From contig NZ_JAGUCN010000007.1 of assembly GCF_018271975.1 (NCBI RefSeq), forward strand, positions 62,001-126,000: a DNA stretch of 64,000 nt, in the 5' to 3' direction. The translations under genes were made by a program, and so were the position numbers. The stretch is from Carboxylicivirga mesophila. Its GTDB lineage: Bacteria; Bacteroidota; Bacteroidia; Bacteroidales; Marinilabiliaceae. Shown one piece after another: positions 36,865 through 49,100 of this stretch (its first letter is position 1; each line of letters starts with the position of its first letter). The notes under the pieces are model-generated. The model was not told the origin of the DNA. It saw nothing but the letters and a program-made list of their open reading frames with translations, and did no database searches.

Positions 36865-39339
36865 ATGCGTTATATAAGTTTATTCATAATATGTTTGCTG
36901 ATCACCATATTCCATTCGTGCTCATCACCTCAGGTTCGTTCGAGAGAATCGTTTAATGAAGATTGGTTGTTTTGCAAAGGCGAAACAGGTCAGGAGCATC
37001 AGTGTAAATTTAATGATGCCGATTGGCGAAAGCTGAGTTTACCTCATGATTGGGCCATAGAAGGGCCTTTTGATGAGTCAAATGATGCACGTACCGGGGG
37101 ATTACCCGTATACGGAACTGCTTGGTATCGCAAGCATTTCATTGTAGACAAAGCGGAGCAAGGTAACTGTATAACCATCGAATTTGATGGCGTTATGAAC
37201 AATGCAGAAGTGTATTTAAATGGAAACAAAGTTGGCGAACGGCCATTTGGATATATTGGATTTGAAGTCGATTTGACACCCCACATCAAGTTCGGAGAAG
37301 AAAATATATTGTCAGTGCGTGTTAATCCAGAAGAGTTATCGGCACGCTGGTATCCAGGAGCTGGCATCTACCGGAATACTTGGCTCGAGATAAAACATCC
37401 GGTGCATATCGCGCATTGGGGAACATATATAACGACTCCTGTAGTTGATGGGGAGGAAGCCATTGTTCTAATTGAAACAACCATTGAGAATTGCCAGATG
37501 CAGAAAGGCGATTTTGCGTTGGAAACCTTTTTGGTGGATACTTTAGGAAATAAGGTGGCTTATGCAAAAAGTATGGTCTTATTCAAAGAGGGGAAGAAAA
37601 CTACAGTTGAGCAAACACTATCTGTTAAGAAGCCAATCCTGTGGGATTTGAGTAATCCCTATTTGTATAAGGCACAATTTCAATTGATGAAGGACGGCGA
37701 ATGCATTGATAATTACAATAACTCGTTCGGAATTCGGACAATTGCCTTCAAAAAAGATAAAGGCTTCTTGTTAAATGGTAAGCAAGTACGCTTTAAAGGT
37801 GTTTGCCTGCATCACGATTTGGGCCCTTTGGGAGCAGCGGTTAACTACAGGGCCACAGAACGTCAGTTGGAGATTATGAAAGAGATAGGCGTCAATGCTA
37901 TTCGCACTGCCCATAACCCCCCATCTCCTGAACAATTGGAGTTGTGTGATAAGATGGGGGTTTTAGTGCAGGTAGAAGCTTTTGATGAATGGAAGCTGGC
38001 AAAAGTAGAGAATGGATATAATAAACACTGGGATGAATGGCATGAAAGAGACTTACGAGATATGATTAAACGCGATCGTAACCATCCTTCAGTAGTGATG
38101 TGGAGCATTGGAAACGAGATAAAGGAGCAGCGAAAAAAGAACGGCGGAAAATTGGCTAAACATCTGGTTGATATCTGTCATGATGAAGATCCTACGCGTC
38201 CTGTGACCGCAGGTCTTAGTCAGTATCCGCAATGCATTTCAAACGGATTGGCCGATGCTGTTGATGTGGTTGGCTTAAATTATAAGCCCACTCAGTATAC
38301 GAATATCCTCCAGTATAACCCGGACTATATTGTGTATGGCTCTGAGACTTCCTCTGTAGTGAGTTCGAGAGGTGTTTACCATTTGCCAAATGAAGCCTAT
38401 GAAAAGCATGAATCACTGCAGGTAACCAGCTACGATATTGTAAGTCCGCCGTGGGCATACCCGCCAGATTTTGAGACTTATGCTCAGGAAACGATGTCAA
38501 ACTCATTGGGGGAATTTGTATGGACAGGATTTGATTACCTGGGCGAGCCAACTCCATATAATGGCAAAGACAATATGACACACGGCAAATGGACTGGAGA
38601 TTGGCCATCGCGCAGTTCTTACTTTGGTATTGTTGACCTATGTGGCTTTCCAAAGGATCGCTACTATTACTACCAAAGTATCTGGACTGAGAAACCAATG
38701 GTGCATATTCTGCCACACTGGAACTGGGAAGGTTCACCTCACAAAACAATACCGGTGTACTGTTATACCAATTGTGATGAAGCTGAACTGTTTTTAAATG
38801 GTAAGTCACTTGGTAAAAAAGTGATGGGAGAGGATAAAACAACCATCCCTGCGGATTTCGTGTGGTGGAAAAAGCCGGAAACAACATGGGATTCGCCTTA
38901 CCGTTTGAATTGGAATGTTGCCTATGAGCCGGGCGAACTAAAAGTTGTGGCATACATTAATGGGAAAGCAGTAGCTGAAAAAACGATTGTTACTGCTGGA
39001 AAACCGTATCAAATAAGGCTCTTGCCAGATAGAGAAGTAATTAGTGCAGATGGTTATGATTTGTCTTTTGTCACAGTGCGAATAGAAGATGAGAATGGTA
39101 ATTTATGCTCTTTAGCTGATAATATGGTTAAATTTGATGTGGAAGGTCCAGCAAGTATTGCTGCGGTAGGAAATGGAAATGCTGCCACGACAGAACCGTT
39201 TCAGGCTGATTATCGCAAAGCGTTTAATGGTTTATGTATGCTTGTTATTAAAAGTGAATCAGGTCAGAGAGGTGTCATAAAAATTAAAGCCACTTCAGAA
39301 GGATTAAACTCTGTAATTACCGTAGTTGTCGTAAAGTAA
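36865..39339 (+). CDS. GH2 beta-galactosidase-like enzyme, lipoprotein
   Basis: 824 residues, lipobox around IFHSC. Order: sugar-binding jelly roll (about 25-190, with LPHDWAIEGPFDES and RTGGLPVYGTAWYRK), Ig-like domain, TIM barrel with LHHDLGPLGAAVN, TAHNPPSPEQLELCD, acid/base Glu418 in SIGNEIKEQ and nucleophile Glu494 in YGSETSS, then C-terminal beta domains of the DUF4982 and Ig-like kind. It is a paralogue of the truncated gene at the left edge. It has an insertion (NGKDNMTHGKWTGDW) after GEPTP and one near WWKKPETTWDSPY that the other copy lacks, so the pair may differ in subsite or sulfate tolerance. Expected role: exo-release of beta-galactose from desulfated oligosaccharides. Confidence 0.93.
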   Translation: MRYISLFIICLLITIFHSCSSPQVRSRESFNEDWLFCKGETGQEHQCKFNDADWRKLSLPHDWAIEGPFDESNDARTGGLPVYGTAWYRKHFIVDKAEQGNCITIEFDGVMNNAEVYLNGNKVGERPFGYIGFEVDLTPHIKFGEENILSVRVNPEELSARWYPGAGIYRNTWLEIKHPVHIAHWGTYITTPVVDGEEAIVLIETTIENCQMQKGDFALETFLVDTLGNKVAYAKSMVLFKEGKKTTVEQTLSVKKPILWDLSNPYLYKAQFQLMKDGECIDNYNNSFGIRTIAFKKDKGFLLNGKQVRFKGVCLHHDLGPLGAAVNYRATERQLEIMKEIGVNAIRTAHNPPSPEQLELCDKMGVLVQVEAFDEWKLAKVENGYNKHWDEWHERDLRDMIKRDRNHPSVVMWSIGNEIKEQRKKNGGKLAKHLVDICHDEDPTRPVTAGLSQYPQCISNGLADAVDVVGLNYKPTQYTNILQYNPDYIVYGSETSSVVSSRGVYHLPNEAYEKHESLQVTSYDIVSPPWAYPPDFETYAQETMSNSLGEFVWTGFDYLGEPTPYNGKDNMTHGKWTGDWPSRSSYFGIVDLCGFPKDRYYYYQSIWTEKPMVHILPHWNWEGSPHKTIPVYCYTNCDEAELFLNGKSLGKKVMGEDKTTIPADFVWWKKPETTWDSPYRLNWNVAYEPGELKVVAYINGKAVAEKTIVTAGKPYQIRLLPDREVISADGYDLSFVTVRIEDENGNLCSLADNMVKFDVEGPASIAAVGNGNAATTEPFQADYRKAFNGLCMLVIKSESGQRGVIKIKATSEGLNSVITVVVVK

Positions 39340-42519
<3,180 letters not shown>

Positions 42520-43283
42520 CCTGTTAGTTCTCAAGGATTCGAAGGAGCGATGAATTTCGTTGCTTTTAAAATTTGTATCTAAGTAAGTTTTGAACATCTA
42601 TTGCTATTGAGATAATTTTCATGGCGTTTTAAAGCTAAGGTCTTAAACATTTAAATGCTTGGTTTTAGATGGAGCGCACCACTACCGTTCATTCTAAATA
42701 GCCAAGCTGTTCTTGCCAATTCAACAGAAAGACGGATTAGGTGGCTGAGGCCTAATAAAGTTTTTAAGCCATAGCCTTTGATATCGCAATCGCAAAGGTA
42801 TGACGGGCGGTGTGATTAGCAAAAGCGACGCCTGATTGCTCAATGGATGAGCATGATGTCCTAAGCACACGGGTAAAATACAGCTGTATTTCCTATTGTC
42901 TATAAGCCATTTGATTATTCTTTGACGATTTGTGGAAATACAGCCAAGTTTTCCACCTTTAGAGGGCATGCCCATCCATTGTATTACGCTGCCAGTCGCT
43001 TCCTTTTGCAAATGACACCAACCCTGTTTAATAGGTGGCTTACGCGATATCAAAAGCCTCAATTTATATCAGAAAAAAAGTTATTACGAAGCTTAGTCGA
43101 GTTCGATTTAAGTTTTATTTCAGACATTGAAACTGTGCTAATACAATGGTTAAATTAAACTCTTACGAAGTGGATGCAAGATGTGCTTTTAGGTACCTAA
43201 AAACGAAATGCTTGCTCTACGAGAGTCAATGAAAAACCTCACCATTTGTTACCCTAATAACGAGGTGAAAATCCAATCAATTT
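42520..43283. other. Gene-poor stretch next to integrase
   Basis: About 760 bp without a convincing gene. Short open frames on both strands have no signal or domain. It holds a 16-bp perfect palindrome AAATACAGCTGTATTT (42876-42891), an inverted repeat GCTGTATTTCC (42883-42893) / GGAAATACAGC (42934-42944), and GGATTCGAA (42535-42543), which also occurs in the tRNA-Arg gene. It may be decayed mobile-element DNA. Confidence 0.5.
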
Positions 43284-44480
43284 TTAAAGCAGTGTTCTCA
43301 GTTTTTTCATATCCTGACTGATTTTAGAATCAATAATTTTCCCATATATCTGAGTAGTTTTTAATGAGGTGTGACCTAACATCTTACTTACGGTTTCAAT
43401 AGGTACTCCATTGGCTAACGTAATCGAAGTAGCAAATGTATGTCGAGCCACATGCATAGTTAATTGTTTCTTTATTTGGCAGATATCAGCAATTTCTTTT
43501 AGATATGAATTCATCTTTTGATTAGAGTTGATTGGCAATAATTTACCTTTCTGATTGCTTACTGGATGATTTTGATATTTATCTATAATAGCTTTAGCTT
43601 TTGGCAGTATTGGGATGCGACAACGTGTACCTGTTTTAATTCTGTCAACAACTATCCATAATTCACCATCATCACCTGAAATTAGGTTGTTCTTTGACAA
43701 GCTCGCAATATCAGAATATGAAAGCCCAGTGTAACAAGCGAATATAAAAATATCTCGGACGACACTAACGCGCTCAATATCAAATGTTTTTGTTTCTAAG
43801 GTATTAATCTCTTGTAGGGAAAGATAGTCTCGTTTGCCTTTATAATATTTAATTTTAAAGTTTGAATAGGGATTCTTATCCAATTGATTCATAGCCACTG
43901 CATCGTTTAAGATTTTTCGTAATTGCTTGTGGTATTTGCTAACAGAATGATCGCTTACGTGATGCTTAACTTTTAGGTATGTATCAAAAGCGTTCAAAAA
44001 ATTGTAGTCAATTTTGTGCAAAGGGATGTCATCTTTATACTTGGTTTCTTTGAGAAACAATTGTAGTCTTTTTAAGGTCGTTTTATAGTGTTTATATGTA
44101 CCGTTTGCATAGCCAAAACCAACTTTCTTTTCAATTGTTTGTATAACCAACTTAAATACATCTAATAGATAGTAATAACTAGCACCAATTAGATGCTCTT
44201 TTATAGTAGAAATGTCATAATCATCGCCGAGAGCTTCTAGCTTATAATATACCTCATGAATTTTTGAGGTTATTCTATTGAGCTGCTTATTCAATAATCT
44301 CGCATCGGGATGTTTACTAATTACAAGCTGTCCATCTTTATCCCAAAATTCAGCCTTAATAAAAATGCCTGTTGAAAGTTCAATTCTTTGACCTGATAAG
44401 GTGGCTCTTATATACAATGGGTGAGAGCCATCTTTCTTTTGTTTGGATGCCTTAAAAAGGAAGTTTGTCGTAATTCTCAT
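43284..44480 (-). CDS. Tyrosine recombinase/integrase of Bacteroidota mobile-element type
   Basis: 398 residues. N-terminal arm-DNA-binding domain (FLFKASKQKKDGSHPLYIRATLSG), SAM-like core-binding domain (about 115-205), C-terminal catalytic domain. Catalytic residues: His343 and Arg346 in HVARH, His370 in LGHTSLKTTQIY and nucleophile Tyr379. The first catalytic Arg is absent: the block reads CYTGLSYSD with Ser where most tyrosine recombinases have Arg, the same kind of substitution known in IntDOT of the CTnDOT conjugative transposon. The protein is full length and looks functional. It points away from tRNA-Arg, whose 3' end lies about 290 bp upstream of its start, the classical arrangement for an element integrated in a tRNA gene. 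Confidence 0.92.
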   Translation of the reverse strand: MRITTNFLFKASKQKKDGSHPLYIRATLSGQRIELSTGIFIKAEFWDKDGQLVISKHPDARLLNKQLNRITSKIHEVYYKLEALGDDYDISTIKEHLIGASYYYLLDVFKLVIQTIEKKVGFGYANGTYKHYKTTLKRLQLFLKETKYKDDIPLHKIDYNFLNAFDTYLKVKHHVSDHSVSKYHKQLRKILNDAVAMNQLDKNPYSNFKIKYYKGKRDYLSLQEINTLETKTFDIERVSVVRDIFIFACYTGLSYSDIASLSKNNLISGDDGELWIVVDRIKTGTRCRIPILPKAKAIIDKYQNHPVSNQKGKLLPINSNQKMNSYLKEIADICQIKKQLTMHVARHTFATSITLANGVPIETVSKMLGHTSLKTTQIYGKIIDSKISQDMKKLRTLL

Positions 44481-44614
44481 AACACACAGTTTTAAAAGTT
44501 AAAGATTCTGTGTCCTGATGGTCTCTAAGTTATGTAGGTGAATTACTATTTCAAAACCTAAAGAGTATCAAAACACACCAATTTAAATTTCAAAATATCA
44601 GAATGTTACAATAT

Positions 44615-44665
44615 GTCGAGACCTATTTTGTCGGTTTTGGAATGGGTCTCGATTTAGTCTCGATT
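44615..44665. repeat. GTCTCGATT direct/inverted repeats between integrase and tRNA
   Basis: GTCTCGATT at 44646-44654 and again at 44657-44665 (11 bp apart), and the inverted form TCGAGACC at 44616-44623 pairing with GGTCTCGA at 44645-44652. The place, just upstream of the integrase start and beside the tRNA 3' end, suits integrase or accessory-factor binding sites at an attachment site. Confidence 0.5.
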
Positions 44666-44707
44666 GATACCTTATTTTATGCTATTTTTTGACATTTAGA
44701 TAAAAAC

Positions 44708-44743
44708 AAAAAGCGCTTAAAATATTGATTTTAAGCGCTTTTT
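44708..44743 (-). terminator. Terminator of tRNA-Arg
   Basis: Perfect 16-bp arms, 44708-44723 and 44728-44743, with core AAGCGCTT and loop ATTG. On the minus strand the stem ends in TTTTTGTTTTT. It lies 24 bp after the tRNA 3' end and, given its symmetry, may also block transcription from the left. Confidence 0.85.
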
Positions 44744-44766
44744 ACTGTTTTTGAATATCTTAAAAG

Positions 44767-44840
44767 TGATCCCGGCGGGATTCGAACCCACGACCCACAG
44801 CTTAGAAGGCTGTTGCTCTATCCAGCTGAGCTACGGGACC
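44767..44840 (-). tRNA. tRNA-Arg (anticodon TCT)
   Basis: 74 nt on the minus strand. Acceptor arms GGTCCCG / CGGGATC with one G-U pair, D-arm GCTCAGCTGGATAGAGC, anticodon stem ACAGC/GCTGT with loop CTTCTAA (anticodon TCT, read as Arg), and T-arm with GGTTCGAATCC. CCA is not encoded. Its 3' end faces the integrase gene. Confidence 0.95.
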
Positions 44841-45270
44841 ATCCTTAGTGCTTTTTCTCAAAAGCGATGCAAAGATAGTTATTCCACTCTTCTAATCAAA
44901 TAAAACAACATGTTTTTGCGAGATTAATTGTCCTGAATGCTGTGCTGCTTGGCTAATTGCCAATGTTTCAGTAGTAAAAAAGAATCGCTTTTTTTCGCAG
45001 GGTTAGTTTTTTTATAGCGTCTGATTAAATGATGCTGCGAAATGACCCCATTATTCAGGGATGTACGTTATCGCACGCATTTGTTAATGTTAGTTCGTAT
45101 CTTTAGTCAAAACCGTAAGAAAGCAGTTGAGGGTGTACGATTACGTACAAAATGTAACGTAAGCGGACATTATTGGACAGGCTGGTTATGCATAACTGAC
45201 TTAAAGATAAGATACTAGTAGTGATGGTATAATTTTAGTTAATAAGGCAGTTAACCTAAACTCAATAGTT
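44841..45270. promoter_or_regulatory. Intergenic region upstream of the export locus
   Basis: 430 bp without a gene. It carries the tRNA promoter (minus strand) and the leader of the ABC gene. Visible palindromes: TGTACG-ATTA-CGTACA at 45134-45149 and GTTATGCATAAC at 45185-45196. Both are candidate operators for the downstream genes; no local regulator gene is encoded. Confidence 0.4.
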
Positions 45271-46167
45271 TTGAATATTCAAATACAAGACCTTAGTCAG
45301 GTATATAAAAATGACTTTCGGGCACTTAATAAGGTAAATCTGGATATTGAATCTGGGATGTTTGGCTTATTAGGGCCAAATGGAGCAGGTAAATCAACCC
45401 TCATGCGAATATTGGTGACACTGCTGAAACCAACGCATGGAGAGGTATTTGTTAATGGTATGCCATTATCAAAGAATCGTGCCGAGGTGCGATCATATCT
45501 GGGTTATCTGCCACAGGATTTCCGCTTTTTCTCAAAGTTACGTACTTGGGAGTTCCTTGATTATGCTGCTTCATTGGCGGGTATAAAAAAGAAAAAGGAG
45601 CGCTTGGCTGCTGTTGATGAGCTATTGGAGCAAGTAGGCTTATTTGATGTACGAAACCGTTATGCCAATAAGCTATCTGGTGGGATGAAGCGACGATTAG
45701 GTATCGCTCAGGCTTTAATTGGTGATCCCAAAATAATTATTGTGGATGAGCCTACTACGGGTCTGGATCCGGAAGAGCGCATCCGTTTCCGGAACATTTT
45801 GTCTAATCTAAGTCAAAAGGAGGTTATCATCATATTATCCACTCATATCGTGGGAGATATCTCTTCTACTTGCCGGCAAATGGCTTTACTTAACCGGGGA
45901 GAAGTGCATTTCCAAGGCTCACCTGAAGCATTTGTGAAACAGTCATCAGGTCATGTTTTTAAAACCAGTGTTTCCTTTGAGCAGATGAAGCTGATAAGTG
46001 AGCAATACCCGGTTATTACTTCGGTGCCAGGTGCCGGAGGCTATGAAATCGAGTTTGTGGCAGATGAAGTGAATGGTTGGGAAACCACACTCATTGAACC
46101 CAATCTAGAGCATGCCTACGTGTATTTTATGGAATATGTTGCTAATGAAAAATTCCAGTACCAATGA
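45271..46167 (+). CDS. ABC transporter ATP-binding protein
   Basis: 298 residues starting at TTG; no in-frame ATG precedes the Walker A motif, so the non-ATG start looks real. Motifs: A-loop Tyr in LSQVYKND, Walker A GPNGAGKS (35-42), Q-loop YLPQDF, signature LSGGMKRR, Walker B IIIVDEPTTGLDP, H-loop STHIV. The type is that of ATPases partnering ABC-2 permeases of the drug/antibiotic exporter kind. It overlaps the following permease gene by 4 bp (ATGA), so the two are surely a pair. Its sequence closely resembles the ATPase domain fused to the RND pump 14 kb downstream. Confidence 0.95.
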   Translation: MNIQIQDLSQVYKNDFRALNKVNLDIESGMFGLLGPNGAGKSTLMRILVTLLKPTHGEVFVNGMPLSKNRAEVRSYLGYLPQDFRFFSKLRTWEFLDYAASLAGIKKKKERLAAVDELLEQVGLFDVRNRYANKLSGGMKRRLGIAQALIGDPKIIIVDEPTTGLDPEERIRFRNILSNLSQKEVIIILSTHIVGDISSTCRQMALLNRGEVHFQGSPEAFVKQSSGHVFKTSVSFEQMKLISEQYPVITSVPGAGGYEIEFVADEVNGWETTLIEPNLEHAYVYFMEYVANEKFQYQ

Positions 46168-49100
46168 TGTCCTTATTTAATATTAAAACAGTGGCTCGCT
46201 TTGAGTCCAAAACACTCTTCAGGAGCTGGTTCTTTCGCATATTTGCATTGATTATTCTGGGATTCATTATCATGTTTAACCTTTTTGGTTTAACAGGTAT
46301 AGCTGATGGTGGCTGGCCCGGGCGTTTATTGCCTTCGGGCGCACCATACTTTAACATGTGGCTGCTGAATATTGCACAGGCCGTTATTGCTGTTTTTTTA
46401 TCGGCCGATTTCCTGGGAAGGGATAAAAAGCTGGATACCACAGAGGCTTTTTATGTGCGCAGTATGTCAAACTCAGATTATGTATTGGGCAAAACCATTG
46501 GTGTATTAAAGGTGTTTCTGTTGCTCAATTTCCTGGTCATGTTAAGTAGCTTCTTATTTACACTTATTGCCAATGAAGTGAGCATACCATTGTCATCCTA
46601 TTTCATTTACCCGCTATTGGTGGCATTGCCAACATTGATTTTTATTCTTGGCCTGTCCTTTTTTACCATGACGCTGATACGCAACCAGGCTGTTACCTTT
46701 GTTTTGTTACTAGGTTTTCTGGCGCTATCCTTGTTCTATTTGCGCAATAAGTACTACGGTTTGTTCGATGTATTGGGCTTCTACACGCCGTTTATGCGCT
46801 CCGATTTTACGGGATTTCCGAACCTTTCTATAACGTTCGCCCAGCGCGCTATGTATTTATGTATGGGTGTTGTTTTAATAATGTCAACCGTATGGCGTTT
46901 GCCACGCCTTGAACAACAACGATTTAATAAACCATTTCTGCTGAGTGGTATATTTGTGTTTTTAGTAATAAGTACTGGAAGCGCCTGGCAGGTTATCAAT
47001 AATTCCTACCAGGCCAATAAGCTCTTGAGTCATGTTCAAACCTTAAATAAAGGATTGAAAAAAGCACACTATCAAATAGATGAATATCACCTGCAATTGA
47101 ACCATAAAGGGGAAACAATAGCGTGCAAAGCTCAATTGGACCTGAGTTTAGCGAATAGCACTGATACAGAAGTGATATTGGCTCTTAATCCGGGATTGAA
47201 AGTGACTACTTGTCATTTAAATGGTCAAAAGCTTGACTATAAGCAGGAAGCTCATCTGATAACTATACAATTGCCGCCATTGTCAGATGATACCATCCGT
47301 TTAGCATTAGAATATTCGGGAACAACAACTGATGATGCGGTATATGCAGATATAAGTGAGGAAGTGAAAGCGGCGGACAATCGAAAGGATCCCTTGCTGG
47401 CAGGTAAGCAATATAGTTTTGTTCAGTCGGATTATGTGTTGCTTACACGCGAATCAAACTGGTATCCGGTAGTGGCTGATAAACAGTACTGGACCAGCTA
47501 TCCGTTTACCAATATGGAACTGGAGGTGAGTACTAAGCCTATGCTCACGGTAGTGTCTCAAGGGATGTGCGACAGCCTGTCGAATGGTCAATATCGCTTT
47601 CGTTCTGAGCAACCATTAAATGCATATAGTGTCATTATTGGCGATTTTGAAAAATACACTACAACCATTGATAGCATCGAATTTAGTCTATACCACCACA
47701 AAAAGCACACCTTCTATAAAGAGTATTTCACCGAACTCAATGATACAATCTCCCATGTGATTAAAAACGTCAAAGGTGATTTTGAGCGTAAACTTGGTCT
47801 AAGCTATCCTTACAAACGGTTTTCAGTGGTAGAGGTGCCTGTTAATATGCATTCGTATTTGCGGAACTGGACCCTGGCTACAGAAAATATCATGCCTGAG
47901 ATGGTGTTGTTCCCAGAAAATGGTGGTGGAGTGTGGCAGAACGATTTAGCCAATATTAAGAACAGAGTAAAGCGTCGAACAGAGTTTTCAAATGAGGAAC
48001 GATCTGATAAGGAAATGCAAATAGAGGTACTAAAAAGCTATTTGGGCGACAACTTTATTAGTCCATCGCGCTTCTTCTTTGGTCGACGGCAAGAAGGAGA
48101 GCGTCATGTTGAAAACTGGGGACGTTACCAGGTATTTCCGATGTATTTTACATATAATAACCGGATTAGCGAGTCAGAATATCCATTGTTGACCATAGCG
48201 CTTGAGAACTACCTGCATCAGCGCTTGAGTACAAGCCGAAGACGCGATCTGGGCGGTCTATCCAGCAACGACGAGGTTATTCTGAAATTGCGTGAGAACA
48301 GTCTGAGGGAGTTAATTAACAAAGAGGATGTGAATACCCTTGGGAATGTATTTGCATCAAAAGGTCATCAGCTGTTTTCTAACCTGAAAGTAAATGTGGG
48401 ACAGAGCAACTTTGATAAGCAGCTGGATAAACTACTTGAGTCGACAAGGTTTGAGAATCAATCAGTGAGCGATTTTACGACAGATATTAACCATATTACA
48501 AAAGTTGACTTCAAACCTATCTATGACAATTGGCTAAATGCGGCCTATAATCCGGCCTTTTTATTCAGTTCTGTGGATGTTAATGAGGTAAAGGACGGCA
48601 ATCGTGTTCGCTACTTTTTAAAAGTAACGGTTACCAATAAAGGTGACGCCGACGGAATTATTGCTTTTACCGTTAGGGAAGGCATGCAAGGGGGTGGACG
48701 AGGACGTTTTCGTGGTCGCTTCCAAATGGATGCCGAGCAGGATAATGAGCAAAGTTACCTGGTTGAAGCCGGTAAATCTTATGAGATAGGATTTTTGTTG
48801 GATGAAGAACCAAGGGACGTTAGTGTTAATACCTTCCTGGCTGAAAATATTCCATCTAATCAAACACTCATCATTAGAGAGGTGAATAGAAATAATAAAC
48901 GCATTGACTTTTTCGAAGGAGCCAGGGAAACAACTAAGGGGCTTAACTTTCAGTTGTCCAACGAAATTATTGTAGATAATGAGGATGATGGGTTCTCGCT
49001 GGTAAATACAGGTGAAAGCCGCACTGTTAAAGATTGGTGGGCCAGTATGCAAAATGAAGAGGAGGATAGTGGAACATACGGGATGGTGCGTTTCTGGAAT

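Noticed and set aside
38216-38953. A 245-codon open frame on the minus strand inside the GH2 gene
   Set aside because: It lies wholly inside a GH2 gene with intact catalytic motifs, has no signal or domain, and its composition is that of an antisense shadow.
42721-43158. Opposing open frames of 113 and 78 codons in the gene-poor stretch
   Set aside because: They overlap each other, lack any motif, signal peptide or operon context, and start without a credible upstream site. I treat the region as non-coding or decayed.
43700-43735. Integrase judged inactive because the first catalytic Arg is Ser (CYTGLSYSD)
   Set aside because: IntDOT-type integrases of Bacteroidota are known to lack this Arg and still recombine; the other catalytic residues are intact.
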